From Rhodanobacter sp. (GTDB taxonomy: Bacteria; Pseudomonadota; Gammaproteobacteria; Xanthomonadales; Rhodanobacteraceae), in contig JAPHUU010000225.1 in NCBI GenBank assembly GCA_026193555.1, forward strand, positions 1 through 11,017: DNA of 11,017 nucleotides, given 5' to 3'. The position numbers and the translations under genes were made by a program. Below the pieces are notes generated by a model. The model was not told the DNA's origin and made no database searches. It saw nothing but the letters and a program-made list of their open reading frames with translations. This document shows positions 1 through 8,561 of this stretch, piece after piece. Numbering within the stretch: position 1 is the first letter of the stretch; each line of letters opens with the position of its first letter.

Positions 1-119
1 CACTGCCGAACGTGCAGAGCGACCCGCCCCATCAGCAGTTTATCGACGAGTTGCCTGACCCGATTCGGCTGCGAGTCGAGCCGGTCGAATGGCACTGTGC
101 AATCGTCAACAACCCATGA
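1..119 (+). CDS. 3' end of an unidentified upstream gene (partial)
   Basis: A reading frame enters from the left edge (first whole codon at base 3) and stops at TGA 117-119. It gives 38 residues ending in RVEPVEWHCAIVNNP. Of the three forward frames this one has the most protein-like mix (acidic, hydrophobic and proline residues, no runs of Arg/Ser/Cys) and about three quarters of its third positions are G or C, like the real genes nearby. Frame 1 is also open here but is rich in Cys, Ser, Arg and Thr, as shadow frames are. Frame 2 stops at 56-58. The TGA overlaps ATG 116-118 of the following reading frame (ATGA), which would fit an operon. I do not recognise the family from so short a tail, and a non-coding origin is still possible. 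Confidence 0.45.
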   Translation, partial: LPNVQSDPPHQQFIDELPDPIRLRVEPVEWHCAIVNNP

Positions 120-148
120 AAGCAGCGAGCCGACAGGCAGGTGTCGCC

Positions 149-982
149 ATGCATCTTCGTGATCTCTTCATTGCTTCCATCCTGGCTTGCGTGGCCAGCG
201 GCGCGGCAGGTATGGGAATGAACGACGGGCAGCCAGACCCGCAAGCGCCGGTGCTGGGGGCGCATACCCTGCTCGCGCAGGCCGACGGAAGAGGCGTCAG
301 CCCCGCCGTGACGGCACCGATCACCACGCAGCACGACGGTAGTTCGTTGCTGGTTCTGAGCGGCGGATTCGCGAGCAATGCGGCAAGCCCGACAGATACT
401 TATTCCAATACCTGGACGCAGCAGGGCGATAGCGTCGTCTATGACGGGTACGAGGGCCGATTCGACGTCAAGGCGTATGTGTCACTGTCGGCGCGAGGTG
501 GCAGGGGCCATGCCGTAAGCATTGCCAAGAACGGCAACGCCACCGGGGAAATCACCATTCCGTTCATCGAGATCATGCATGCGGACGTGTTGCAGGATGT
601 TGCCGAGAACTACCCGGCGCCACGCGTCGCCGACAGGGTTTCCGGCAAGGTTGCGCGTATTTTGCGCCGGCTCACCCTGGCTGATCCCGGTCCCACCGTC
701 AGCCTGACCAGCGGCAACGTCACCACCACCGGCCCGGCGACCCTGATTGCCGTGTGGTGGGGCGATGGTTTCGTGTATGACATGAGTGCCGTGCCGGGCG
801 ATGGATTCACCGTCATCGACCGCTTCCTGCATCTGCCGCCCGATAGCGGGGTTCAGTGTGCGGTGGCCTCCCGGCAAGTCAGCCGTGCGGGAACCTACCA
901 TGTCACATGGAAAGGCAGCCCCGCACAGGGGGCGATCCTGTGGCTGTTCGCGTTCCAGTCGACGGCAGACTCCGGCAACTAG
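149..982 (+). CDS. Secreted protein of unknown function
   Basis: From the chosen start the protein is 277 residues. It begins with a Sec-type signal peptide: a short basic N-terminus (MHLRD), then the hydrophobic stretch LFIASILACVASGAAG, so export is likely. The Cys in this stretch is not in a good lipobox, so a periplasmic or extracellular soluble protein is favoured. The mature part is rich in Gly, Thr, Ser and aromatic residues and alternates hydrophobic strands, with patches such as PTDTYSNTW, IAVWWGDGF and AILWLFAFQ. This looks like a beta-sandwich, but I recognise no catalytic motif. ATG 149 is preferred because AGGCAGG (135-141) lies 7 bases upstream and the signal peptide is then of normal form. 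Other starts are ATG 116, whose ATGA overlaps the upstream stop, and ATG 89. A hairpin follows the stop. A link to the downstream synthetase is not shown. Confidence 0.75.
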   Translation: MHLRDLFIASILACVASGAAGMGMNDGQPDPQAPVLGAHTLLAQADGRGVSPAVTAPITTQHDGSSLLVLSGGFASNAASPTDTYSNTWTQQGDSVVYDGYEGRFDVKAYVSLSARGGRGHAVSIAKNGNATGEITIPFIEIMHADVLQDVAENYPAPRVADRVSGKVARILRRLTLADPGPTVSLTSGNVTTTGPATLIAVWWGDGFVYDMSAVPGDGFTVIDRFLHLPPDSGVQCAVASRQVSRAGTYHVTWKGSPAQGAILWLFAFQSTADSGN

Positions 983-1009
983 AAAGTCCGCCGCCAGGCC
1001 TTGTCGCAC

Positions 1010-1037
1010 CCGGCACCATTTGCCGGCTTCCTTGTTG
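1010..1037 (+). terminator. Weak intrinsic terminator candidate
   Basis: CCGGCA (1010-1015) pairs perfectly with TGCCGG (1021-1026) around a 5-base loop, followed by a T-rich but interrupted tract (cttccttgttg). It starts 27 bases after the stop of the secreted-protein gene. The stem is only 6 bp and the T tract is broken, so termination may be partial. Confidence 0.35.
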
Positions 1038-1062
1038 ACGTGGTGCACACACGGGATATGTG
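1035..1062 (+). promoter_or_regulatory. Weak sigma-70-like promoter candidate
   Basis: TTGACG (1035-1040) is a good -35 match. The best -10 at a normal distance is TATGTG (1057-1062, spacing 16), which matches only the first three consensus bases. It would give a leader of about 150 bases before the synthetase gene. It overlaps the end of the terminator candidate. Prediction by eye only. Confidence 0.2.
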
Positions 1063-1160
1063 TCTATAGCCCACAGATGCCTGCGTTCCTGGCAGCACAA
1101 GAGCCGTGGCGCATGGAATGTGACTGGTAGGTAGCGGGACCTGAGTGCGATCCGACCCGA

Positions 1161-1190
1161 TTGTCTTGGTGGGCGTCCGCGAGATATCTC
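1161..1190 (+). promoter_or_regulatory. Proximal promoter candidate of the synthetase operon
   Basis: TTGTCT (1161-1166) and TATCTC (1185-1190) are separated by 18 bases. Both are imperfect sigma-70 boxes. Transcription would start near 1197, giving a leader of about 25 bases that contains the purine-rich AAGGGAAG just before the GTG start. The -10 lies inside a perfect palindrome, which would suit control by a DNA-binding regulator. This is inference from spacing and position. Confidence 0.3.
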
Positions 1191-1191
1191 G
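1180..1191. promoter_or_regulatory. Perfect 12-bp palindrome, possible operator
   Basis: CGAGATATCTCG is its own reverse complement over all 12 bases, and symmetry ends at the flanking bases. It lies 30 bases upstream of the GTG start at 1222 and covers the -10 of the proximal promoter candidate. A dimeric repressor or activator could bind there. A chance palindrome of this length is uncommon but not excluded. Confidence 0.3.
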
Positions 1192-1201
1192 AGGTTCGTC
1201 C

Positions 1202-1209
1202 AAGGGAAG
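1202..1209 (+). promoter_or_regulatory. Ribosome binding site supporting GTG 1222
   Basis: AAGGGAAG is purine-rich and partly complementary to the 16S 3' end, with 12 bases to GTG 1222, a little longer than ideal. A competing site, AGGGG (1251-1255), lies 8 bases before GTG 1264. The start is therefore not settled; the two choices differ by 14 residues. Confidence 0.4.
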
Positions 1210-1221
1210 TCTACAAACGTC

Positions 1222-4200
1222 GTGGCGGTGCCACCGCCCGCCTCGGCCGCAGGGGCTGTGAGTGTGGAAATGACTCCATCTTTGAGCGTCGAGAGTGCGG
1301 CGTTGGTTGACGTGTTGCCCCGCTCAAGGGGTACGGATACCGCCGAGTGGCAACGCCTTGGCCACGTATTGAACGCGGCGTTGGCGGCCTCTCTCGATGA
1401 GGTTGCGGCAGGCGAACTCACAAGTCGGCAGGGCATGCTCTGCGCCGCGCTGGCTTTCGTCGAATCCCGCCTGACGGGTGCCGATGTGGTGATGGCTTCC
1501 GCGTGGGGCCTGGATGGCATCCGGCAAGCTGGCATCCATGTGCCAAAGCGCGGGTTGCGTGATGCCTGGATACGCAAGGGCTCCAAGGCGCTGCAGCAAA
1601 TCACGGTGACGCCGCAGCCAGCCGCATGGGTCGTTCTCGACGATGTGGAATGGCCTGCCGATGACGATACACAGTTCACTTCCGCATGGCGCCTTGCCGG
1701 TTCGGACAATGCCATCGAAGTCCGTTTCCGTGCGCCGATGGGTCGTGCTGCCGCGGAGCTTCTCGCCGAATGTGTGTCGCGTACGCTGGAGGCGTTGCTC
1801 AGCGTGGGGGACAAGCCACTGACAGCGATTGATCTGCTGGAGGCTGACGAACGCGACCGCTTGCTGGTGACCTGGAACGCCACCAGCGTGGTGCGGCACC
1901 GGGCCGACACCGTGCCCAGCCTGTTCAGCGCCGTGGCGGCCGGGCATGTCGATGCCATCGCGGTCGTCGATGCCGAAGGCAGCATGACCTACGCCGAACT
2001 CGATCGACGCGCCAACGTCTTGGCGCGCCGCCTTCGTGACGCTGGTGTCATGCCGGGTGCGATCGTTGGTGTGCTGCTGGATCGTTCGGCCCGGACCATC
2101 GCCGCCCTTCTCGGTGTGTTGAAGGCCGGCGCGGCCTACCTGCCGCTTGATCCCTCCCACCCGCCGGAGCGCCTGACCTTTGCACTCGACGATGCTTCCG
2201 CAAAGGTCGTATTGCTTGCTGCAGCCACCGAACTTCCGACGCTTCCAGCGACCATCCGTCGCCTCGTGCTGGACGATGGGGCGGGCCCTTCGCACGAAGC
2301 AGTCGATGAGGTGTCGCAGGTCGCCATCGATGGCGATGCGCTGGCCTACGTCATGTACACATCGGGCTCCACCGGCACGCCGAAAGGTGTGGAAATCCGT
2401 CATCGCTCGATCATCCGTCTGGTGCGTGGCGTCGACTACGTCACGCTGGGAACGGACACGCGCATGCTGCATGCGGCACCACTGGGATTCGATGCGTCAA
2501 CGCTGGAAATATGGGGGCCGCTGCTGAACGGCGGGCGCGTCGTGATCCACGACGAGCCGGTTCCCACGGCTGCCGGTCTTGCCAGGACCATTGCCGGCCA
2601 CGGCGTCACCACGGCATGGCTGACGGCGTCCCTGTTCAATGCCGTGATTGATGAGGACCCGACCACGCTGGCGGGTCTGACCGAACTGCTGACCGGTGGT
2701 GAAGCGCTGTCGGTGGACCACGTCCGCCGCGCGCTGGCGGCCTTGCCGGCCACGGCGATCATCAACGGCTACGGGCCGACGGAATGCACGACCTTCACCT
2801 GCACGTATCGCATTCCGCGCGATCTGGCCGCCGACGCGCGCTCGGTACCGATCGGGCGACCGATTGCCGACACCCAGGTCCATGTACTGAATGCGCGGCA
2901 TCAACTGGTCCCGATCGGTGTGGTGGGCGAGCTCTACGTCGGCGGTGAGGGCGTCGCGCGCGGTTACCTCGGCCACCCCGAGTTGAACGCGGAACGGTTC
3001 GTCACGAACCCGTTCAGTGCGCGTGGAGGACACATGTACCGCACTGGTGACCTGGTGCGCTGGCTGCCCGATGGCACGCTGGACTTCGTCGGCCGCAGTG
3101 ACAGCCAGGTAAAGATCCGCGGCTATCGGATCGAAACCGGCGAGGTCGAGGCCGCGCTGATGCGTCACCATGGAGTGCGCGCCTGCGCGGTCGTTCTGCG
3201 CGACGATCCGCCGATCGGCAAGCGTCTGGTTGCCTACGTCGTCCCTGCCGATGCCGGCGTCAGCCCGTCGAGTTTGCGGGCGCACCTCGCAGCGTCGCTG
3301 CCGGATTTCATGCTGCCGGCGGTCTATGTGTTGCTGGATGTGCTTCCGGTTACCGCCAACGGCAAGCTTGACCGGCGCGCGTTGCCAGCGCCGGGCAGTG
3401 AACGGCCGGAGCTGGCCGAAGCATATGAGGCACCCGCCGACGCGCGCGAGCAACATCTGTGTGAAGCCTTCGCCGTGATTCTCGGGCTGGACCGCGTTGG
3501 CCGTCGCGATAATTTCTTTGAACTGGGCGGCAGCTCGCTGCTGGCTGTGCGCCTGCTTCAGGACCTGCGCCACAGCGGACGCGGTGATCCGGGCGTGTTG
3601 GCGTTTTTCCGCGACCCCACGCCGATGGCGTTGGCGCGGGCCAGTCGCGGCGAAAGTGCCAGCGTGATCGAGCCATCGCGCATGGGACACAATCGACCGC
3701 AGGCTGACCGGGGTGGTGTCGCCGAACCGATCGCGATCATCGCCATGAGCGGACGCTTCCCCGGCGCGGCGGATGTGGAGAGCTTCTGGCAAAACCTTTG
3801 CGACGGTTGTGAGTCGATTACCCGGTTCGAGCCCGTCGATCTCGACCCCGGCATTCCGCTGGAACTGCGTGATGATCCGGCGTACGTGCGAGCGCGTGGC
3901 GTGATTGATGGCGTGGAGCTGTTCGACGCCGCATTCTTCGGCATCGGTCCGCGAGAAGCCGAATTGATGGACCCGCAGCAGCGATTGTTCCTCGAGCTGT
4001 GTTGGGAATGCATGGAGCGCGCAGGCCACGTTCCCGATGCGCAACGCGGGCCGGTCGGCGTATTCGGCGGCATGAACAACGCCACCTATTTTCAGCATCA
4101 TGTCAGCGCGCACCCGGAGCTGGTGGAAAAGCTGGGCGCATTCCAGGTGATGCTCCAGAACGAGAAGGACTTCATCACGCCACGGGTGGCACACAAGCTC

Positions 4201-7200
4201 AATCTCACCGGTCCGGCGGTCAGCGTGCACACGGCATGCTCAACCTCGCTGGTGGCGATCTGCCAGGCGATGGAGAGCCTGCGCACGGGGCAATGCGACA
4301 TGGCCCTCGCAGGCGGTGCCTCGATCACTTGCCCGCCGCGCAGCGGATACCTGTACCAGGACGGTGCGATGTTGTCGCCGGATGGTCACACGCGGGCCTT
4401 CGATGCCGAGGCCGGAGGCACGGTTTTCAGCGACGGTGCCGCCGTGGTCCTGCTGAAGCGGCTGGCCGAGGCACGCGCCGATGGCGATCAGATATACGCG
4501 CTGATCCGCGGGGGCGCCATCAACAATGATGGCGGGACCAAGGCAAGCTTCATGGCGCCCAGCAGCGAGGGGCAATCCGCCGTGATAGCCATGGCCCATA
4601 TGAATGCGGGGGTCGAGGCACGCAGCATTTCCTATGTCGAGGCGCACGGCACCGCAACTCCGATCGGCGATCCGATAGAGCTCGAGGGGTTGATCAAGGC
4701 GTTTCGCCACGGCACCGGCGACATCGGCTTTTGCCGCCTCGGCTCGGTCAAGAGCAATGTCGGTCATCTGGTCATCGCTGCCGGTGCCACAGGGCTGATC
4801 AAGACCGCGCTCGCACTGGCCGAACGCAGGATCCCGCCCACGCTGCACTTCAGGACACCCAACCCCGCGATCGACTTTTCCGGATCGCCGTTCGTCGTCA
4901 ATGACCAGCTGTGCGACTGGCCGGGCGATGCGGCCGCCCCGTTGCGCGCCGGTGTCAGCTCGTTCGGTGTCGGTGGCACCAATGCCCATGTGGTGCTCGA
5001 GGAAGCCCCGGCGTTGCCACCGTCGGGGCCGGCGTGCGGGCCACAGTTGCTGCTGCTCTCGGCACGTTCGAGTGCTGCCCTCGCAGAGGCCGTGACGCGC
5101 CTTGCCGACCATCTCGGTGCGCGGCCGGAGCTCAATCTGGCGGACGTGGCCTGGACACTGGCCGTGGGGCGCAAGGCATTTCCACATCGGCTTTCCGTGG
5201 TTGCCGAAGACCCGCTCGGCGCAAGCGCGCGATTGGCCGCCGCGGAAACCGCTGCGGCAGCTGCGCGAAGCCAACCGGCTCGACTCGGCGACGTGGTGTT
5301 CCTGTTTCCTGGTCAAGGGGCCCAGTACGCAGGGATGGGCCGGGAGCTGTATGCCGACGAACCGGCGTTCCGTGCGGCGTTCGATGCTTGCGCCGATGCG
5401 CTGGGCGAAACATGCGATTTCGACCTTCGCGAGCGGGTCTTTTCCGACGACGCAACCGCCTTGTTGCCCACGGCCGTGATGCAGCCGGCCACTTTCGCGA
5501 TCGAATACGCGCTGGCACGCTTGTGGATGAGCTGCGGCATCGTGCCGGCGGCGATGATCGGCCACAGCGTCGGCGAGTTCGTGGCTGCCACCCTGGCCGG
5601 GGTGTTCGAACTGCGCGACGCCATCCGTCTGGTGGCGCGGCGCGGCGCCCTGATGCAGGCGCAGCCGGAAGGCGGCATGCTCTCAGTGCGACTTGCGCTG
5701 GCCGAAGTGCAGTCGCGCCTTCCGGCGGAACTGTCGGTCGCGGCCGAGAATGCGCCAAGCGCCTGCGTCGTATCAGGCGACAGCCAGGCGATCGCACGCT
5801 TCCAGGCCGAGCTCGAAGCCGACGGCATTGCCTGTCGGCCGCTCAGAACCTCGCACGCATTCCATTCGGCGATGATGGATCCGGTACTGGCGCCGTTCCG
5901 TGCCGAGCTGGAGAGGATCACCTTCGGCATGCCGCAACTGCCGCTGGTCTCGACTTCCAGTGGCGAGTGGCTGGACGCCACCCACGCCGGTTCCGTCGAC
6001 TACTGGACGAGCCACTTGCGCCGGCCCGTACGTTTCTCGGCGGCGCTCGCCAAGGTGCTCGATACCCCGGCGCGTGTGCTGCTGGAGGTCGGGCCACGCG
6101 CCAGCCTGAGCACGTTGGCGCGGCAGCATCTGGGTGCACAGCACGGTGCCATCGCTGCCCTGGCCTCACTGGCGGATACACCGCAGTCGGAGCTGGCTGC
6201 ATTTCGCCTCGCCGCCGGCCAGCTCTGGTGCCGCGGTGTCGCCATTGACCCGGCCCGGTTTGATCATCGCGAGCGGCGGCAGCGCGTGCGCTTGCCCACC
6301 TATCCGTTCGAGCGCAAGCGTTGCTGGGTGGAGGCTGCTGCAGCCAGTTCGCCAGCAAGGGCCCTTGCCGAAACGAATCCCACACCGATTGCCGCCGCGC
6401 CACCCGCGGCCGAGGAAGCCACCATGTCGATCGTTTCCATGCCCGTGGAGTCTCGCCACGCGCGCTTGGTCGCGCAACTCAAGGCCGTGTTCGAGGATGT
6501 GACCGGTATCGAGCTGACGGACGTGGACGGGTCTGCCAATTTCATCGAGTTGGGCCTCGACAGCCTGATGCTGACGCAGATCGCGCTGCACCTGTCCAAG
6601 GTGTTCCCGGTCAAGGTCACCTTCCGCCAGCTGATGGTGGACTATGCGAGCCTTGATCGGCTGGCTGCCCTGCTGGACGAGAAAATGCCGCCCGATGCGG
6701 CGCCCGTCGCGGCGCCGCCAGCCGCCGTGCCACAAGCCGTGGCGGCACCTTCGTTCACGAATCCAGCGGCGCCGGTGGCGATGCCTCCGCTTGCGGCCGG
6801 GACTGACTACGTGCGCAATGTCATCGAGCAGCAGATGCAGCTGATGGCGCAGCAGCTGGCCTTGCTCGCCGGTGGCGCGCCCGCGCCGGCAGTGCCCGCA
6901 GTGCCGCCGCCTCAAGCCGTTGCGGGCGTAACCCCGGTGCCGGTCGCGACACCTCGTCCGCCGGCTCCCGCCATCGACGTGCCGACCGACGAGGAGGCTG
7001 CACTTGCGCATACCCGCTATGACGTCAAGAAGGCATTCGGTGCCCTCGCCCGCATCGATACCGGTCAGCTGGAGCTGTCCGCCCGTCAGCGCGGCCGGCT
7101 CGACAGCTTCATCCAGCGCTACGTGGCGCGCACGCGCAAGTCGAAGGAGTACACCCAGGCCGAGCGCTCGCACATGGCCGATCCGCGGGTGGTCAACGGC

Positions 7201-8559
7201 TTTCGCCCACTGATCAAGGAAATCGTCTACCAGTTGGTGGTCGAACGCTCCAAGGGCGCCCACCTGTGGGATCTGGACGGCAACGAGTACGTCGACGCGC
7301 TCAACGGTTTCGGCATGAGTCTGTTCGGCTGGCAGCCGGATTTCGTGCTCGAGGCGGTCCGTCGCCAGCTCGATCTCGGTTACGAGATCGGCCCGCAGCA
7401 TCCGCTGTCCGGCGAGGTGGCGCGGCTGATCTGCGAGATTACCGGGCACGATCGCGCGGCGCTGTGCAATACGGGATCGGAGGCGGTGCTGGGTGCCTTG
7501 CGGATCGCCCGCACGGTCACCGGCCGCAGCACGGTCGTGCTTTTCAACGGGTCGTATCACGGCATCATCGATGAGGTCATCGTGCGTGGCACCAAGAAGC
7601 TGCGCGCCGTGCCGGCGGCGCCGGGGATCATGCGCAACACGGCGGAAAACGTGCTGGTGCTGGACTACGGAACCCCCGAATCGCTGCAGATTATTCGCGA
7701 ACGCGCCCACGAGCTGGCCGGCGTGCTGATCGAGCCGGTGCAGAGCCGGCGTTGCGACTTCCAGCCGGTCGAGTTTCTGCGGGAGGTGCGAAAGATCACC
7801 GCGGAAGCCGGTGCCCTGTGCATCTTCGACGAGATCGTTACCGGCTTTCGAGCCCATCCCGGCGGCACCCAGGCGCTGTTCGGCATCAAGGCCGACATCG
7901 CCACCTACGGCAAGGTCGTGGGCGGCGGGTATCCCATCGGCGTGATCGCCGGAAAACGTGAATACATGGATGCGCTGGACGGTGGCGCCTGGCAGTTCGG
8001 AGATGACTCGGTGCCGACGGTGGGCGTCACCTACTTCGCCGGAACGTTCGTGCGCCACCCGCTGGCGCTGGCGGCCGCCAAGGCGGTGCTGGAACACATC
8101 AAGCGGGAAGGTGCCGCGCCACAGGAGCGGCTCAATGCACGCACGGCGGAGATGGTCGACGAGCTCAATGCGTACTGCAACGAGGTCGGTGCGCCGGTCG
8201 CGATCACGCACTTCGCCTCGGTCTGGAAGACCCAGTTCCTGGAGGATCATCCGCTGCAGGATCTGCTGTTCGCGATGATGCGAAGCCGCGGCGTGCACAT
8301 TCTCGACAACTTCCCATGCTTCCTCACCACGGCGCACAGCGAGGCCGATTTTCAGCAGATCGTCCAGGCGTACAAGGACTCGGTTGCCGAGCTGCAGGAG
8401 GCTGAATTCCTGCCGCGTCGCACGGCCACCACACGCACGGTGATGGATTCACGTCACCCACCACACCCGGGCGCGCGCCTCGGCCGGGAGCCCGACGGGC
8501 GTCCGGCCTGGTTCATGCCCATCCCGGAGCAATCGGGCAAGTTCATCAAGGTAGGTTGA
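1222..8559 (+). CDS. Hybrid NRPS-PKS megasynthase with aminotransferase domain (remnant C-A-PCP-KS-AT-ACP-AMT)
   Basis: A 2445-residue cytosolic assembly-line enzyme. Domain order: remnant C lobe (to about 220), A (230-726), PCP (736-807, phosphopantetheine Ser772), KS (834-1263, Cys1006/His1142/His1182), malonyl-type AT (1358-1640, Ser1449), ACP (1748-1823, Ser1781), a Pro/Ala linker with a glutamine-rich helix (1862-1884), and a class III PLP aminotransferase (1964-2395, Lys2231). The tail (about 2400-2445) contains [15 protein letters not shown], a linker I know from McyE-type proteins between AMT and C domains. No KR, DH, ER, methyltransferase or TE is present. The expected role is to load one amino acid, extend it with malonyl-CoA and aminate the beta-keto group, giving a beta,gamma-diamino acyl chain. 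The lack of a full C domain and the position as first synthetase gene suggest it starts the chain. The start is GTG 1222; GTG 1264 and ATG 1270 are alternatives. The next synthetase gene follows after 2 bases. Class is near certain; substrate and product are inferred. Confidence 0.95.
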   Translation: MAVPPPASAAGAVSVEMTPSLSVESAALVDVLPRSRGTDTAEWQRLGHVLNAALAASLDEVAAGELTSRQGMLCAALAFVESRLTGADVVMASAWGLDGIRQAGIHVPKRGLRDAWIRKGSKALQQITVTPQPAAWVVLDDVEWPADDDTQFTSAWRLAGSDNAIEVRFRAPMGRAAAELLAECVSRTLEALLSVGDKPLTAIDLLEADERDRLLVTWNATSVVRHRADTVPSLFSAVAAGHVDAIAVVDAEGSMTYAELDRRANVLARRLRDAGVMPGAIVGVLLDRSARTIAALLGVLKAGAAYLPLDPSHPPERLTFALDDASAKVVLLAAATELPTLPATIRRLVLDDGAGPSHEAVDEVSQVAIDGDALAYVMYTSGSTGTPKGVEIRHRSIIRLVRGVDYVTLGTDTRMLHAAPLGFDASTLEIWGPLLNGGRVVIHDEPVPTAAGLARTIAGHGVTTAWLTASLFNAVIDEDPTTLAGLTELLTGGEALSVDHVRRALAALPATAIINGYGPTECTTFTCTYRIPRDLAADARSVPIGRPIADTQVHVLNARHQLVPIGVVGELYVGGEGVARGYLGHPELNAERFVTNPFSARGGHMYRTGDLVRWLPDGTLDFVGRSDSQVKIRGYRIETGEVEAALMRHHGVRACAVVLRDDPPIGKRLVAYVVPADAGVSPSSLRAHLAASLPDFMLPAVYVLLDVLPVTANGKLDRRALPAPGSERPELAEAYEAPADAREQHLCEAFAVILGLDRVGRRDNFFELGGSSLLAVRLLQDLRHSGRGDPGVLAFFRDPTPMALARASRGESASVIEPSRMGHNRPQADRGGVAEPIAIIAMSGRFPGAADVESFWQNLCDGCESITRFEPVDLDPGIPLELRDDPAYVRARGVIDGVELFDAAFFGIGPREAELMDPQQRLFLELCWECMERAGHVPDAQRGPVGVFGGMNNATYFQHHVSAHPELVEKLGAFQVMLQNEKDFITPRVAHKLNLTGPAVSVHTACSTSLVAICQAMESLRTGQCDMALAGGASITCPPRSGYLYQDGAMLSPDGHTRAFDAEAGGTVFSDGAAVVLLKRLAEARADGDQIYALIRGGAINNDGGTKASFMAPSSEGQSAVIAMAHMNAGVEARSISYVEAHGTATPIGDPIELEGLIKAFRHGTGDIGFCRLGSVKSNVGHLVIAAGATGLIKTALALAERRIPPTLHFRTPNPAIDFSGSPFVVNDQLCDWPGDAAAPLRAGVSSFGVGGTNAHVVLEEAPALPPSGPACGPQLLLLSARSSAALAEAVTRLADHLGARPELNLADVAWTLAVGRKAFPHRLSVVAEDPLGASARLAAAETAAAAARSQPARLGDVVFLFPGQGAQYAGMGRELYADEPAFRAAFDACADALGETCDFDLRERVFSDDATALLPTAVMQPATFAIEYALARLWMSCGIVPAAMIGHSVGEFVAATLAGVFELRDAIRLVARRGALMQAQPEGGMLSVRLALAEVQSRLPAELSVAAENAPSACVVSGDSQAIARFQAELEADGIACRPLRTSHAFHSAMMDPVLAPFRAELERITFGMPQLPLVSTSSGEWLDATHAGSVDYWTSHLRRPVRFSAALAKVLDTPARVLLEVGPRASLSTLARQHLGAQHGAIAALASLADTPQSELAAFRLAAGQLWCRGVAIDPARFDHRERRQRVRLPTYPFERKRCWVEAAAASSPARALAETNPTPIAAAPPAAEEATMSIVSMPVESRHARLVAQLKAVFEDVTGIELTDVDGSANFIELGLDSLMLTQIALHLSKVFPVKVTFRQLMVDYASLDRLAALLDEKMPPDAAPVAAPPAAVPQAVAAPSFTNPAAPVAMPPLAAGTDYVRNVIEQQMQLMAQQLALLAGGAPAPAVPAVPPPQAVAGVTPVPVATPRPPAPAIDVPTDEEAALAHTRYDVKKAFGALARIDTGQLELSARQRGRLDSFIQRYVARTRKSKEYTQAERSHMADPRVVNGFRPLIKEIVYQLVVERSKGAHLWDLDGNEYVDALNGFGMSLFGWQPDFVLEAVRRQLDLGYEIGPQHPLSGEVARLICEITGHDRAALCNTGSEAVLGALRIARTVTGRSTVVLFNGSYHGIIDEVIVRGTKKLRAVPAAPGIMRNTAENVLVLDYGTPESLQIIRERAHELAGVLIEPVQSRRCDFQPVEFLREVRKITAEAGALCIFDEIVTGFRAHPGGTQALFGIKADIATYGKVVGGGYPIGVIAGKREYMDALDGGAWQFGDDSVPTVGVTYFAGTFVRHPLALAAAKAVLEHIKREGAAPQERLNARTAEMVDELNAYCNEVGAPVAITHFASVWKTQFLEDHPLQDLLFAMMRSRGVHILDNFPCFLTTAHSEADFQQIVQAYKDSVAELQEAEFLPRRTATTRTVMDSRHPPHPGARLGREPDGRPAWFMPIPEQSGKFIKVG
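1270..1884 (+). other. Condensation-domain remnant at the N-terminus of the megasynthase
   Basis: About 200 residues precede the A domain, less than half of a normal C domain of about 450. No HHxxxDG motif is present. The end, [17 protein letters not shown], is the usual C-to-A linker, and the preceding helix [19 protein letters not shown] matches the last helix of C domains. The rest is poorly conserved. It is probably structural support for the A domain rather than a working condensation domain. Confidence 0.6.
1909..3399 (+). other. Adenylation domain 1, valine-like pocket
   Basis: The core motifs are intact: [11 protein letters not shown] from residue 379, NGYGPTE 515-521, MYRTGDLVR from 605, [13 protein letters not shown] from 631 and the catalytic lysine in NGKL (Lys715). 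Aligning by eye to GrsA, the pocket residues are D424, A425, L428, W466, L490, G492, G516 and T524. From memory this is closest to the valine code D-A-F-W-I-G-G-T, with two conservative changes. Asp424 indicates a normal alpha-amino acid. Isoleucine or another hydrophobic residue is possible. Confidence 0.8.
3427..3642 (+). other. Peptidyl carrier domain
   Basis: The motif [15 protein letters not shown] carries the phosphopantetheine attachment site at Ser772. It directly follows the A domain and precedes the KS, so it should hand its aminoacyl group to the KS across an NRPS-to-PKS junction. Confidence 0.9.
3721..5010 (+). other. Ketosynthase domain of the PKS module
   Basis: The catalytic triad is complete: Cys1006 in VHTACSTSL, His1142 in [13 protein letters not shown] and His1182 in KSNVGHL. 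The conserved [10 protein letters not shown] and [14 protein letters not shown] motifs are also present. The KS sits straight after a PCP, so its acyl donor should be an amino acid with a free alpha-amine, as in other NRPS-to-PKS hybrids. It should be catalytically active. Confidence 0.93.
5293..6141 (+). other. Acyltransferase domain, malonyl-CoA type
   Basis: [12 protein letters not shown], the nucleophile motif GHSVGE (Ser1449) and RRGALMQ are present. The specificity motif is HAFH (1545-1548), the form known for malonyl-CoA, as opposed to YASH for methylmalonyl-CoA; the last His should be catalytic. The normal post-AT linker [12 protein letters not shown] follows (1691-1702) with no reductive domain before the ACP. 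Confidence 0.9.
6463..6690 (+). other. Acyl carrier domain
   Basis: [16 protein letters not shown] has the PKS-type DSL motif with the phosphopantetheine site at Ser1781. The extended beta-keto chain should be held here while the downstream aminotransferase acts on it. Confidence 0.92.
6691..7011 (+). other. Pro/Ala-rich linker with an internal glutamine-rich helix
   Basis: Around 107 residues join ACP and AMT. Two Ala/Pro/Val-rich, presumably disordered stretches flank a predicted amphipathic helix (residues 1862-1884, containing [16 protein letters not shown]). Its heptad-like spacing of Leu, Met and Ile suggests a short coiled coil or docking helix. Low-complexity linkers in this place are common in aminotransferase-bearing synthases. 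Confidence 0.65.
7111..8406 (+). other. Class III PLP-dependent aminotransferase domain
   Basis: It resembles the glutamate-1-semialdehyde aminotransferase family as fused into McyE and MycA-type synthases. The PLP site is visible: NTGSEA (2083-2088), NGSYHG around Tyr2112-His2113, Asp2203 in FDEIVTGFR and the Schiff-base lysine Lys2231 in [28 protein letters not shown], a pattern typical of these embedded AMTs, follows. It should move an amino group, in known family members from an amino acid such as glutamate or glutamine, onto the beta-keto carbon of the ACP-bound chain. All key residues are present, so it should be active. Confidence 0.92.
8548..8555 (+). promoter_or_regulatory. Ribosome binding site of the second synthetase gene
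   Basis: AAGGTAGG lies inside the last codons of the upstream gene, 6 bases before ATG 8562. With the stop at 8557-8559 and a 2-base gap, this is a classic translationally coupled junction and fixes the start at 8562. Confidence 0.75.
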
Positions 8560-8561
8560 TC

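Noticed and set aside
482..1048. Long minus-strand frame (188 codons) opposite the secreted-protein gene
   Set aside because: Its composition is that of a shadow frame, and the plus-strand frame has a signal peptide, a ribosome binding site and a plausible protein composition.
1113..1130. Tiny frame ATG to TAG encoding MECDW, considered as a leader peptide
   Set aside because: No ribosome binding site, no run of control codons and no alternative hairpin pair with a T tract before the synthetase gene.
5011..5292. Stretch between KS and AT considered as an extra small domain
   Set aside because: Its length and content match the usual KS-to-AT linker of type I PKS modules.
4240..5565. Minus-strand frame (441 codons) opposite the KS-AT region
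   Set aside because: Arg/His/Gly-rich translation without motifs, lying wholly inside a certain gene.
6691..7011. GC-rich Ala/Pro repeats considered as a DNA repeat array
   Set aside because: The low complexity is at the protein level; I see no fixed-length DNA repeat unit.
6166..8337. Very long minus-strand frame (723 codons) opposite the ACP-AMT part
   Set aside because: High-GC coding DNA often leaves a complementary frame open. The His/Arg/Gly-rich product has no recognisable domain, while the plus strand carries intact catalytic motifs.
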